A stretch of 28,904 nt of DNA, taken from the NCBI GenBank assembly GCA_027318585.1, contig DAHVOW010000013.1, forward strand, positions 16,162 to 45,065, read 5' to 3'. The notes under the pieces were generated by a model. It worked only from the letters and a program-made list of their open reading frames with translations. It had not been told where the DNA came from and ran no database searches. The position numbers and the translations under genes are program-made. This document shows positions 1 through 9,890 of the stretch, piece by piece. Origin of the DNA: Methanobacteriaceae archaeon. GTDB lineage: Archaea; Methanobacteriota; Methanobacteria; Methanobacteriales; Methanobacteriaceae. The first letter of the stretch is position 1. Each line of letters starts with the position of its first letter.

Positions 1-1
1 A

Positions 2-1447
2 GAGGATGAGGAGCCCTACTTTGAAACCTACTCCATAAAAGAACAGGATAAGATGAAGGTTCTGGATGCCCTGAATTACATAAATCAGGAGCATCATGCC
101 CATCTGGCCTACCGATCCTCCTGCCGGGCAGGACAGTGCGGCTCCTGTGCCCTGAAGGTTAACGGGGAAGTGGTGCTGGCCTGTAAAGCGGAAATCAAAG
201 ATGGTGATGTGTTAGAACCTCTGGACCTACCGGTGATCAAGGACCTGGTGGTGGATCGCAGCAAGCTGGAGGAGAAAGTAAAGGGCATGGCTCTATATCT
301 GGAGGAAGGGTGTGAATTACCCGAATGTCCGGCTATTCTGGATCCGAAGGACCTGACAGACTCCAAGAAATTGAGAAGTTGCATTGAATGTTACTCCTGT
401 CTATCGGCCTGTCCAGTTATCAAAGAGACTGATGAATTCTCTGGACCTTACTTCATGCGTTATCTTTCCAAGTTCGCCCTGGACCCCAGGGATTGCATTG
501 ATCGTGCTCGGAAAGGAATGGATGAAGGCCTTTACTGCTGTACATCCTGCGGTAAATGTGGAGAGGTCTGTCCCAAGGAAATTAATACCTTCGGAGGAGC
601 TATAGAGAAGTTAAGGGAAATTGCCTGCCAGGAGGGAGTGGGACCCCTTCCACCCCACCGTTCGGTCTATGAACTCATCAAAAATACTGGACGTTCTGTG
701 GAGCCCCTGGGGGAAGGATTTATTAAGGCGGTTTCCGCCAAGTCAGCGGGGAAAACTCCTAAAGTGGCCTTTTTCACTGGTTGTCTGGTTGATTACCGTC
801 TGCCCGAGATTGGTTTTGCCCTTATTGAAGTTCTCAAGGAGCATGGGGTGGATATCATCATCCCAGAAGGTCAGGTCTGCTGTGGTTCTCCTATGATACG
901 TACGGGACAGACGGATATAGTGGATAGTCTGGTTAAACAGAACACCAAAGCTTTGCAAGACTATGACACCATCATAACGGTCTGCGCAGGCTGTGGAGCC
1001 ACTCTTAAAAATGATTACCCTGAATACGGAGTTAAATTTAATGTGGTGGATATCAGCGAATTTTTAGCCAGCCGTCTGGACACCAGGAAGATGAAGCCCC
1101 TGAACCTACGGGTTACCTACCACGACCCCTGTCACCTGGCCCGGGGACAGGGCATCCTGGATGAGCCCCGGGAGATTCTCAGTAAAATTCCAGGTGTGGA
1201 ATTTGTAGAGATGGAGGAACCTAACCGATGTTGTGGAGCTGGTGGTGGAGTTCGTGCCGGTAAACCCGAAATTGCAGCCGCCCTGGCCAAAAACAAAGTG
1301 GAGATGATCAGGAAATTGGGTGTAGATGCGGTCATCACCATCTGCCCCTTCTGTGAGAACAACCTGCGTCTTTCCCTGGAAGAAGAGGGATTGGATGTGG
1401 ATGTTATGAACATCCTGAAACTCCTCCAGATGGCCTATCAGGAATAG
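2..1447 (+). CDS. tfrB: Thiol:fumarate reductase subunit B (5' truncated)
   Basis: The reading frame is already open at base 2, and codons before the first Met (base 53) fit the family, so the true start lies upstream. Numbered from that Met, C24, C29, C32 and C44 form a plant-type [2Fe-2S] site. C110/C113/C116/C120 and C163/C166/C169/C173 bind two [4Fe-4S] clusters. Two CCG domains follow (CCGSPMIRTG and CCGAGGG, with CAGCG and CPFC companions), as in HdrD. This SdhB-plus-HdrD architecture is diagnostic of TfrB of Methanobacteriales. By family knowledge TfrB pairs with flavoprotein TfrA in the cytoplasm, reducing fumarate with coenzymes M and B to give succinate and CoM-S-S-CoB. tfrA is not in the window. 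The 464 visible residues from that Met are close to full family length. The next gene begins within a few bases of the stop, suggesting co-transcription. Confidence 0.93.
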   Translation, partial: EDEEPYFETYSIKEQDKMKVLDALNYINQEHHAHLAYRSSCRAGQCGSCALKVNGEVVLACKAEIKDGDVLEPLDLPVIKDLVVDRSKLEEKVKGMALYLEEGCELPECPAILDPKDLTDSKKLRSCIECYSCLSACPVIKETDEFSGPYFMRYLSKFALDPRDCIDRARKGMDEGLYCCTSCGKCGEVCPKEINTFGGAIEKLREIACQEGVGPLPPHRSVYELIKNTGRSVEPLGEGFIKAVSAKSAGKTPKVAFFTGCLVDYRLPEIGFALIEVLKEHGVDIIIPEGQVCCGSPMIRTGQTDIVDSLVKQNTKALQDYDTIITVCAGCGATLKNDYPEYGVKFNVVDISEFLASRLDTRKMKPLNLRVTYHDPCHLARGQGILDEPREILSKIPGVEFVEMEEPNRCCGAGGGVRAGKPEIAAALAKNKVEMIRKLGVDAVITICPFCENNLRLSLEEEGLDVDVMNILKLLQMAYQE

Positions 1448-1459
1448 GGGATGCAGTTT

Positions 1460-2161
1460 ATGATCTTGGTGGTCTTCGTGGAACCGGAAGCCCCGGGTAA
1501 CGTGGGGTTCATGGCTAGGGTAATGAAGAATTTCGGCCTGCACCGATTGTTTCTAATTAAACCCTGCGCACTGGGGGAAGAAGCCCAGTACCACGCCATG
1601 CACGCCCAGAATGTGCTCCGGGATAGTGTTACCTACCCGTCTATAGGACAGTTTTTGGAGAATGAGCAGGTTGATTTTGTGGTGGGCACCACTGGAACCG
1701 CCGGGGGGAGTTACAATGTACCCCGCATAGCCATCACCCCGGAGAAGCTGGCCGAATCCATTGATCCTGATGCTAAGGTGGCCCTTATATTTGGTAGAGA
1801 GGGTGATGGGCTCAGTAACCAGGAACTAGAACTGTGTGACGTGGTGGTGGCCATTCCTACCAGTGATGATTACCCCATCATGAACATCAGCCATGCCGCG
1901 TCGGTTATCTTTTATGAACTGTTCAAGAAGGTGAAACCCTATCCCCGGGGGGAGGTGAGGGAGTCCTCCCGTCAGGAGAGGGAAGATATTTTAGCATACC
2001 TGGACCAGATCCTGGAAGAGCTGGATTATCCTTCTCACAAACACCAGAAAGCCCTTACCATATTCGGCCGGATAATGGGAAGGGCCTTCATAACTGGCCG
2101 GGAAGCCCATACCACCAAGGGAGTCTTCCGGAAGATCAGGGACAGGTTGATTAAAGACTAA
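1460..2161 (+). CDS. SPOUT-class tRNA/rRNA methyltransferase (TrmH/TrmJ family)
   Basis: The N-terminus (VEPEAPGNVGFMARVMKNFG) matches motif 1 of TrmH/SpoU methyltransferases. FGREGDGLSNQELELCD and PIMNISHAASVIFYEL match motifs 2 and 3, which form the trefoil knot that binds S-adenosylmethionine. The likely role is 2'-O-methylation of a tRNA or rRNA ribose; TrmJ-type position 32 of tRNA is a guess from the closest layout. ATG at 1460 is chosen because GGGG lies 9 bases upstream, giving 233 aa. An in-frame ATG at 1451 would add three residues and cannot be excluded. The C-terminal 60 residues look helical and basic, as in TrmJ. The gene follows tfrB with almost no gap. Confidence 0.82.
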   Translation: MILVVFVEPEAPGNVGFMARVMKNFGLHRLFLIKPCALGEEAQYHAMHAQNVLRDSVTYPSIGQFLENEQVDFVVGTTGTAGGSYNVPRIAITPEKLAESIDPDAKVALIFGREGDGLSNQELELCDVVVAIPTSDDYPIMNISHAASVIFYELFKKVKPYPRGEVRESSRQEREDILAYLDQILEELDYPSHKHQKALTIFGRIMGRAFITGREAHTTKGVFRKIRDRLIKD

Positions 2162-2188
2162 ACCAATTTTAAAATAGGAGCTATTCGA

Positions 2189-3343
2189 ATGCTGTTTAAT
2201 TTAGGACCCCTAGAGATCATTGGAATAATAGTCGTAATCTTATTCATATTACTTTTACCCCGTATTATCCGTATGCGACTTATCTCCTCGGTACTCCGGG
2301 CCACCCAGAAACTCGAGGAACTGGTTAACGAGAGCCAGGAACTTCTGGTCAAGTTATGCCAGGAGAAGGGTAACCCACCACGGGATCCCCGGGAGCTGGT
2401 TGAGAATTATATGGAATTTTTTGTCATTCCCCCGGTGGATCTGGACCCCAACGGCATCGTGGAGAAGTACCGGAAGATCCTGGATCTGAGTGAGGACCAG
2501 TTCCAGAGAATGGCCAGGGAACTGGCCCCTGATGCGGATTCGGAGTGGATATCAAACATCATAATGACCCTGAAATCCACCCTGGGACTGCAAGGGGTGT
2601 ACAAGATGGTCCGGCACAACCTGGTTCTGGCCCAGAAAACCGGTAACCTGCAGATACTCCTTATGCTGCAGATGAATCTGCCCCTTATTATGAGGATAGT
2701 TAAGGCTCAGTTTGATGGTACCCAGGCCTTCTCCGCAGGCAAACCTATAGGTGACGGATTAGGCCCTCTGATCGCCGGGATGTTGCTAAAAAAACATGTC
2801 GAGTTGGAGGAACAGGACGGGATGATAGTGGGCCGGCGGGAAATGGACGGCCGACATGTGATCATCGCCCGGGCCAAGGGCCCTGGGGCCCGGGTGGGAA
2901 AGGTAGGACCCACCATAACCAGCCTTATACAGGAGGAGGGTTTGAAAAGGATCATAACTGTAGACGCCGCGGTGAAGATGGAAGGAGAAAATACAGGATC
3001 CATCGCGGAAGGGATTGGAGTGGTTATCGGAGGGCCCGGGGTTGATAAATGGATGATAGAAGAATCCATGGTCAAAGGAGACCTGGAAGTCGATGCCGTC
3101 ATCGTTAAGATGAGCCCCGAGGAGGCCATCAGTCAGATGAACGAGGATATTCTGAAGGCCGCGAAAAAGGCACTATGTGTGGTTAGAGATTCGATTTACC
3201 GTTCCGAAATTGGTTCCAAGGTCCTGGTAGTCGGGGTGGGTAACAGTTGTGGCCTGCCCAACATCGTCACCGAACCTGGAAAGATAGATATTAAAAAGTT
3301 AGAAAACGATAGAGAAAAGGAGGGCAGAGCATGGCGATTCTAA
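2189..3343 (+). CDS. DUF1512 archaeal membrane-anchored protein
   Basis: 384 aa. Residues 7-26 are a hydrophobic segment (IIGIIVVILFILLLPRIIRM) followed by Arg, so the protein is probably anchored N-terminally with a large cytoplasmic part. The rest, including a glycine-rich stretch (AKGPGARVGKVGPTI) and IGGPGVDKWMIEESM, matches what I recall as the archaeal DUF1512 family. No catalytic motif is recognised and the function is unknown. ATAGGAG lies about 8 bases before the ATG. The 3' end overlaps the next gene (dcd) by 13 bases, so the two are translationally coupled. The pairing with dCTP deaminase is suggestive only. Confidence 0.75.
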   Translation: MLFNLGPLEIIGIIVVILFILLLPRIIRMRLISSVLRATQKLEELVNESQELLVKLCQEKGNPPRDPRELVENYMEFFVIPPVDLDPNGIVEKYRKILDLSEDQFQRMARELAPDADSEWISNIIMTLKSTLGLQGVYKMVRHNLVLAQKTGNLQILLMLQMNLPLIMRIVKAQFDGTQAFSAGKPIGDGLGPLIAGMLLKKHVELEEQDGMIVGRREMDGRHVIIARAKGPGARVGKVGPTITSLIQEEGLKRIITVDAAVKMEGENTGSIAEGIGVVIGGPGVDKWMIEESMVKGDLEVDAVIVKMSPEEAISQMNEDILKAAKKALCVVRDSIYRSEIGSKVLVVGVGNSCGLPNIVTEPGKIDIKKLENDREKEGRAWRF

Positions 3344-3939
3344 GTGATCAGGATATCAGAAAGTACCTGGAAATGAAAAAAATAGTTATAGACCCCCTGG
3401 AAGATCCGGATAGACAGATTCAACCTTCTTCAGTGGACCTTCGCATTGGGAGCGAGTTTAAAGGATTTAGAATAATCAGACAACCCTGTATTGACCCCCT
3501 GGATCCTTCGGATCTGGAGTCTTACATGGAGTCTTTCCACATCGAACAGGGAAGTCCCTTCATAATCCATCCCGGGGAGTTCGCCCTGGCCACCACCTAC
3601 GAGACGGTGGGGCTTCCTGACGACCTGGTTGCCCGGGTAGAGGGTCGTTCATCCATGGGGCGGCTGGGGATTACCATGCACGTCACCGCCGGTTACATAG
3701 ACCCGGGGTTCCGGGGGAAGATCACTCTGGAGATATCCAATATTGGTAAAATGCCTGTGGCCCTGTACAGTGGCCAGAGGGTGTGCCAGATCGTGTTTGA
3801 AACCATGACCAGCCCTTCTTTAATACCCTACGGGCATCCTGACCGGGATAGTAAGTACATGGACCAGGAAAAGCCAGTTACCAGTAAAATAAAACAGGAC
3901 TACGAGATCCGGGACCGTGATCAGTCCCGACTAATTTAG
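3331..3939 (+). CDS. dcd: dCTP deaminase
   Basis: 202 aa, normal length for archaeal dCTP deaminase or the bifunctional deaminase/diphosphatase. QPSSVDLRIG near residue 33 and EGRSSMGRLGITMHVTAG near residue 107 are the family signatures. The latter region carries the substrate-binding Arg-Ser-Ser. DPGFRGKITLEISN supplies the catalytic Glu. The enzyme deaminates dCTP towards dUTP, or directly to dUMP, feeding thymidylate synthesis in the cytoplasm. Which of the two products forms cannot be decided by eye. GGAGGG lies about 7 bases before the ATG, inside the end of the DUF1512 gene. Confidence 0.92.
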   Translation: MAILSDQDIRKYLEMKKIVIDPLEDPDRQIQPSSVDLRIGSEFKGFRIIRQPCIDPLDPSDLESYMESFHIEQGSPFIIHPGEFALATTYETVGLPDDLVARVEGRSSMGRLGITMHVTAGYIDPGFRGKITLEISNIGKMPVALYSGQRVCQIVFETMTSPSLIPYGHPDRDSKYMDQEKPVTSKIKQDYEIRDRDQSRLI

Positions 3940-3972
3940 ATTCGATCTTGATTATCAATTTAAGTGATATTT

Positions 3973-5706
<1,734 letters not shown>

Positions 5707-5749
5707 CGGTCTTAATCTTATTCCCCCTTTTTTATATTCCTTTTTAATA
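5707..5749 (+). terminator. T-rich terminator region after glyS
   Basis: Directly after the glyS stop there are two T-rich runs (around 5722-5735 and 5741-5749), typical of archaeal T-tract termination. No strong hairpin is visible. The small minus-strand gene ends at 5750, so the region sits between convergent genes and may stop transcription from both sides. Confidence 0.5.
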
Positions 5750-5905
5750 TTATTTTTTACTAACCAGTTCTTCCAGTTCCTCTTCTGGAATTAACTGGGC
5801 TATCTTCAGCTTAGTGGGACATCGCCCTAATTTAATATCGTGTTTTTTTGCTATTTCCTTCAATTCCTTCATGGTGGCTTTTTTGGCCATTTCTTCTACA
5901 TCCAT
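5750..5905 (-). CDS. 51-aa SAP/HeH-like small protein
   Basis: This short frame has a clean start: ATG at 5905 with GGGTG about 8 bases upstream on the minus strand, and a TAA at 5750-5752. The sequence begins MDVEEMAKKATMKELKEIAK and continues with a KLGRCPTKLKIAQLI segment, then an acidic helix ending in two Lys. The helix, extended turn (G-R-C-P-T-K) and helix layout resembles SAP or HeH nucleic-acid-binding modules. This is pattern recognition only. It stands alone, convergent with glyS. Function unknown. Confidence 0.65.
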   Translation of the reverse strand: MDVEEMAKKATMKELKEIAKKHDIKLGRCPTKLKIAQLIPEEELEELVSKK

Positions 5906-6018
5906 AACTATACACCCTATCTATTTTTATGTGAAATATTGGACTAATTTTTTATGAAAGTTAATATCCGTAAATTTCTGAATTGATGATGAATTAGATT
6001 GATTTTGAATATCTTACA

Positions 6019-6432
6019 TCAATTGGTATCTAACCTAAAATTTTTAGTTATATCCCCTATTATATGTTGGGAAACGTCTTCCAGGGTCTGGCCACGGATT
6101 TCCATAGGTACACAGTAGCAACCACTACAACTGGGTTTATATTGTGCTTGAAACCCGGTGTTGTGTCTTTTTGAAACAAATTCAGTGCTTGAAATATTTC
6201 GGATACTGATCTCCCAGTACCACTCGTAATTTCTATCATCACCAGTATTCTCCAACCCAATATCCAGGATGACACTTTTCCAGTTTTGCGGATCAGGATC
6301 TTCAGGTTCACCGGGGTCATATCCGATCATAATCCGGCCCACGAGAGGAATTTGATGGTTATGAGTCTCCACCAACTCAACACTACACAATTCATCTTTT
6401 ATTTCATTTACCGGTGCTATTTGAATAGTCAT
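6019..6432 (-). CDS. Hypothetical protein with C-terminal Cys cluster
   Basis: 137 aa from ATG 6432; GAAGGGAG lies about 9 bases upstream, overlapping an alternative ATG at 6441 that would add three residues. I do not recognise a family. Visible features are C16, an acidic proline stretch (YDPGEPEDPDPQNW, about 38-51), alternating beta-like segments, and SCSGCYC at 101-107 giving C102, C105 and C107. There is no signal peptide or membrane segment. Intergenic DNA on both sides is AT-rich and the gene is a single-gene unit. It could be a metal-binding accessory protein. The strong ribosome site supports a real gene. Confidence 0.55.
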   Translation of the reverse strand: MTIQIAPVNEIKDELCSVELVETHNHQIPLVGRIMIGYDPGEPEDPDPQNWKSVILDIGLENTGDDRNYEWYWEISIRNISSTEFVSKRHNTGFQAQYKPSCSGCYCVPMEIRGQTLEDVSQHIIGDITKNFRLDTN

Positions 6433-6510
6433 AGGCGCCATCTCCCTTCATTCTAAGACAGGGTTTATCTAATAATTTTTTCCAAATAACATTATAATCT
6501 TTTGTGCAAA

Positions 6511-6518
6511 TATAAATT
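6511..6518 (+). promoter_or_regulatory. TATA box for the TatD-family gene
   Basis: TATAAATT is preceded by an A-rich BRE-like stretch. The predicted transcription start is about 26 bases on, near 6538, which gives a short leader before the ATG at 6551. Confidence 0.5.
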
Positions 6519-6550
6519 TGATAGAAAATGAATTTAAAATGGTGTTATTC

Positions 6551-7306
6551 ATGATCGATGCACATATACATGCCGATTGTCGGCCCTACGAGGACTTCGG
6601 GAAAATGGCAGTGGCCGGAGTTGAATCAGCAGTTACCCTGGCCCACGATCCCCTGCGTATGAGTAATTCGGGGGTGGTTCTAGACCATTTCCATCGGATG
6701 TTGAACAACGACCGGGAAAGGGCTGCTCTAAACGGAATTGAGCTTTACGTGGCAATTGGGATACATCCCCGGAGTATCTGTCCCGATGTGGAACGAGTCT
6801 TGGAGGAGTTGCCCGGCCTTTTGGAAGACCAGCGGGTGGTGGCCCTGGGAGAGGTGGGTCTGGAGACTTTGAATGAGGAACAGGAGGATATATTCAAAAC
6901 CCAGCTGCTCCTGGCTGATGAACTTGGTATGAAGGTGGTGGTGCACACTCCCCGGCGTAACAAACGGGAAGTAACCGAAAAGACCCTGTCCATCATTGAG
7001 GAAAATATTGATCCGGCCCAGGTCCAGCTGGACCATGTGGATTCCTCCATCATTGACCTGGCCCTGGAATTTGGAGGTTTAATGGGGTTAACTGTGCAGC
7101 CCCTGAAGGTAACTCCCCTGGAGGCGGTGAAGCTTCTGGAAGAATACGGTGGTCAAGGTTTTGTCCTGGATAGTGACATGAGTTCTTCACCTTCCGATCC
7201 CTTATCCGTCCCTAAAACTGTGCACCAGATGAAGCTGGCTGGTCTCAGTGAAAAAGAAGTGGAACTGGTTTCCCACCAGAACGCCGCTCAATTCTATGGA
7301 ATTTAG
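6551..7306 (+). CDS. TatD-family metal-dependent hydrolase
   Basis: 251 aa. MIDAHIHADC at the N-terminus is the first metal-ligand motif (HxH) of the amidohydrolase/TatD fold. IGIHPRSI, ALGEVGLE, VVVHTPRR, QLDHVD and a late VLDSDMSS supply the usual Glu, His and Asp ligands in order. The likely activity is metal-dependent nuclease or amidohydrolase, cytoplasmic; the substrate cannot be told from sequence. ATG 6551 is chosen because GGTG lies 7 bases upstream and the family begins at the HxH strand; a TTG at 6518 in the same frame falls in the TATA region. Convergent with the PfkB gene across about 55 bases. Confidence 0.85.
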   Translation: MIDAHIHADCRPYEDFGKMAVAGVESAVTLAHDPLRMSNSGVVLDHFHRMLNNDRERAALNGIELYVAIGIHPRSICPDVERVLEELPGLLEDQRVVALGEVGLETLNEEQEDIFKTQLLLADELGMKVVVHTPRRNKREVTEKTLSIIEENIDPAQVQLDHVDSSIIDLALEFGGLMGLTVQPLKVTPLEAVKLLEEYGGQGFVLDSDMSSSPSDPLSVPKTVHQMKLAGLSEKEVELVSHQNAAQFYGI

Positions 7307-7362
7307 TATTTATCCTGTGCTAAATTGTGAAACTAAAAAGATATTGGTTTTTAACAAGTTAG

Positions 7363-8214
7363 CTAGAAACCGCCCCATTTTTCCACCTGCTGGGAGGCGG
7401 ATAGGTTGGCCTGGTTTAAACATTCCTCATCATCCTTACCCTGCAGGTGACTGGCTAAAAATGCCGCGGCGAAGGTGTCCCCGGCACCGGTGGTGTCGGT
7501 AACCATGGTTTCAACGGATGGAGAAGTTATTATCTCATCCGGGGTATATAGAGCAGCTCCCTCCCGTCCCAGGGTAAGAATTATCCGAGGAACACCCATT
7601 TTGACCAGAAATTCAGCCCCGGCTGAAGGTTCCATGCCAGTGAGGATTTTAGCCTCTTTCTGATTCAAAAATAGCATATCCGTCTGTTTTATGGTGTTTT
7701 TAAGTTTGGGAAGTCCAAATGATGAAAGTAACATTCCCGGATTAAATGATAAGGTGTGGGCATGCTGGGAGGCTTCTTCCACCACTTCCCAATACATCCC
7801 AGTAATATGCAGAACCTTAGAATCTCTAATATAAGTTTTATCCCCATTTAAAAGTTCGAAATGGGCGTTGGCGCCCATGTGTACGTAGATGGACCTTTCC
7901 CCCTGGTCGTCCACTGCTATGAAGGTCATCCCGGTGGGTTCCTCCCGGGCTAGGACTCTTTCAGTCCCGATACCTGCATCGTTTAACCGTGAAAAAATTA
8001 GGTTTCCCCCGTAATCCTCCCCCACCCGGGTTATTACCCCGGTTTTGATTCCCATATCCTTCAGGGTTAATGCCGAGTTAGCAGCGGATCCGCCCACCGA
8101 CTGGTGTAACTGGTCCATATTGACCTCTTCATCAGGTCCTGCAAATCTGGAAACTCTGCTGATGAAGTCCAAGTTACAGGTTCCTAATACCGCCACATCA
8201 ACGCGTTTATACAT
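7363..8214 (-). CDS. PfkB-family carbohydrate/nucleoside kinase
   Basis: 283 aa. GGSAANSALTL near 41-51 is the N-terminal PfkB signature, NQKEAKILTG (184-193) is the NxxE motif, and DTTGAGDTFAAAF (240-252) is the C-terminal signature with D246 as catalytic base. The enzyme should phosphorylate a sugar or nucleoside with ATP. Substrate is not predictable here, and archaeal members include nucleoside kinases and ribokinase-like enzymes. GGAG lies 7 bases before the ATG. It is the last gene of the minus-strand run that begins at 12741, 72 bases after the second MinD, so membership of that operon is likely but less tight than the other joins. Confidence 0.86.
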   Translation of the reverse strand: MYKRVDVAVLGTCNLDFISRVSRFAGPDEEVNMDQLHQSVGGSAANSALTLKDMGIKTGVITRVGEDYGGNLIFSRLNDAGIGTERVLAREEPTGMTFIAVDDQGERSIYVHMGANAHFELLNGDKTYIRDSKVLHITGMYWEVVEEASQHAHTLSFNPGMLLSSFGLPKLKNTIKQTDMLFLNQKEAKILTGMEPSAGAEFLVKMGVPRIILTLGREGAALYTPDEIITSPSVETMVTDTTGAGDTFAAAFLASHLQGKDDEECLNQANLSASQQVEKWGGF

Positions 8215-8286
8215 GATTAACTCCGGATTTAGGTAGAATGATGGAGTTTAATAGAAATTATGTTAAAAAATAATCTGGAATCTTTA

Positions 8287-9075
8287 TTATTCCGGCAACA
8301 TGCCCACAAATTTCTTGATACGATTTAGGATGCTCTGTTTATCTGGCTCCACCGGCCTGTAATCTTTGCCCAGTATATCCGCGGCCAGTTGCATAATGGC
8401 GTTGCTGGTGGGTGATGTGTTGTTGATCTCCACCACGGAGCGTCCCAGGGCTAGGGCCCGGTCCATCTCCCGGTCGTAGGGTATTATAGAGATCATGGGA
8501 ATTTCCAGGAGGGATTCAATCTCCTGGGGAGAGAGCAGGAAGTTGTCCTCGTACCACATGTTCAATACGAAGCCCAGAATATCCAGATTCATTTCATTTA
8601 ACAGTATGCGCAGCTTCAATGCATCGGCCACGGAAGGCATGGTGGAATTGGTGACTAGAATAATTTCTGTATCTGCAGGAAGGGCTTCTAAGATGTTAGA
8701 ATCTATTCCTGCTGGTAAGTCCAGCATGAAAATGTTTCCATAATCAGCTATCTCATTTATAATTTTATTCCAGGATATGTAGTTGGTATTTATATTTTTA
8801 AGGGTTTCAAAGTGCATCCCGGTGGGAACCACCCGGATACCGTAGTTCATCTCGTATACACATTCTTCGATGGATTTATCTCTGACTAAAACGTCGTGAA
8901 GGGTAACTTCAGGATTTAATAACCCGGTGATGACGTCCATATTGGCCATTACCAGATCCATATCCAGCATTACCACTTCTTCGCCAAAAAGGCTCAACGC
9001 CACTCCCAGGTTAAAGGCCAGGGAAGTTCTACCTACACCGCCTTTACCAGAAGCCACTGCTATACATCTAGCCAT
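8287..9075 (-). CDS. MinD-family ATPase paralogue with Arg in place of P-loop Lys
   Basis: 262 aa. It shares MinD/ParA architecture with its upstream neighbour: GKGGVGRTS at 10-18, LDMDLVMANMD around 37-47, and LDLPAGID as switch II. The signature Lys of the deviant Walker A (K11) is kept, but the universal nucleotide-contacting Lys (position 16) is Arg. Most MinD-type enzymes need that Lys for ATP hydrolysis, so this may be a slow or non-hydrolysing partner. The tail SILNRIKKFVGMLPE could form an amphipathic membrane-targeting helix. It starts 21 bases after minD with a weak ribosome site, consistent with coupled translation. Possibly forms heterodimers with the adjacent MinD (inference). 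Confidence 0.85.
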   Translation of the reverse strand: MARCIAVASGKGGVGRTSLAFNLGVALSLFGEEVVMLDMDLVMANMDVITGLLNPEVTLHDVLVRDKSIEECVYEMNYGIRVVPTGMHFETLKNINTNYISWNKIINEIADYGNIFMLDLPAGIDSNILEALPADTEIILVTNSTMPSVADALKLRILLNEMNLDILGFVLNMWYEDNFLLSPQEIESLLEIPMISIIPYDREMDRALALGRSVVEINNTSPTSNAIMQLAADILGKDYRPVEPDKQSILNRIKKFVGMLPE

Positions 9076-9096
9076 TTTATCATGTGCTTAATTTAA

Positions 9097-9879
9097 TTAA
9101 CGCCTTCTTCCCATTAATCCTTCCACTAACTTGGAGATAACACCCTTCTTATCTGGTTCAATAGGCATATACTCTTCACCAATAAGATCAGCGCCCAACT
9201 GCATTATAGCATTACTGGTGGGTGATTTGGGATTTTTAATTACCAAAGGCTCGCCGAATGCTGCGGCTCTGCTTACTTCCTGGTCTTCGGGAACTACCGA
9301 GATAACCGGTACTTCCAGGATGGTTTCAATCTCGCTAATGGTCAGGAAGGTCTTATCATGCTGTTCCCGGTTTATAACCACCCCAATGATCTCCACGCCC
9401 AGTTTGTTGGCGATGATCTTGGTCTTCAGGGCATCACTGATGGATGGTACCTCCGGGGTGGTGACCAGGATCATTTCCTGTGCAGCAGCTATGGCTGCCA
9501 GAGCATCCTTCTCCAAACCAGCCGGGGCATCAATAAGAAGTATATCAGCATCTTCAATTAAAACTTCCAGAGCCTCTTCTAAACGGTCTAGTTTAACTTT
9601 ACGAAGTCCTTCTAATGATATTCCTGCTGGAACAATCTTCACGCCGCCAGGGCCTTCATATATAGCTTCGTCAATGGTCGCTTCACCGGATAAAACATCC
9701 TGAAGGGTGACGGATTTTCCTTCCATCCCCAGAATGAGTTCCAAGTTGGCCATGGCCACGTCGGCATCCAGGACAATGACCTCTTCCCCATAGGTAGCGA
9801 GTGCCACGCCAAGATTAGCGGTAATAGTCGTTTTCCCAACTCCGCCCTTACCTGAAGCTACAGTTATAACTCTTGTCAT
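9097..9879 (-). CDS. minD: MinD-family P-loop ATPase
   Basis: 260 aa from ATG 9879, preceded by AAGGAGGT 5 bases upstream; a GTG directly before it is too close to that site. The deviant Walker A is intact (SGKGGVGKTT, 9-18, with K11 and K16). LDADVAMANLEL (37-48) is the switch I region and LIDAPAGLEKD is switch II. The C-terminus KLVEGLMGRRR is amphipathic and basic, like the membrane-targeting helix of bacterial MinD. By family knowledge such ATPases dimerise on ATP and bind membrane. Archaeal genomes carry several MinD homologues, and no MinC or MinE is encoded here. Context with sepF suggests a role in division or positioning. Confidence 0.9.
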   Translation of the reverse strand: MTRVITVASGKGGVGKTTITANLGVALATYGEEVIVLDADVAMANLELILGMEGKSVTLQDVLSGEATIDEAIYEGPGGVKIVPAGISLEGLRKVKLDRLEEALEVLIEDADILLIDAPAGLEKDALAAIAAAQEMILVTTPEVPSISDALKTKIIANKLGVEIIGVVINREQHDKTFLTISEIETILEVPVISVVPEDQEVSRAAAFGEPLVIKNPKSPTSNAIMQLGADLIGEEYMPIEPDKKGVISKLVEGLMGRRR

Positions 9880-9890
9880 CACATACCTCC

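Noticed and set aside
2707..3129. 140-aa minus-strand frame over the DUF1512 gene
   Set aside because: Shadow of a codon-biased plus-strand gene; Pro/Ser-rich with no start signal.
5980..6010. C-box-like TGATGA suggesting a C/D guide RNA
   Set aside because: No D box at the right distance and no second box pair; A/T-rich chance match.
7248..7502. 84-aa plus-strand frame spanning the TatD and PfkB 3' ends
   Set aside because: Crosses two convergent genes out of frame; Pro/Arg-rich and without a ribosome site.
9131..9703. 190-aa plus-strand frame opposite minD
   Set aside because: It is the antisense of a well-supported minD gene, is rich in Ser and Ile with no recognisable motif, and has no ribosome site.
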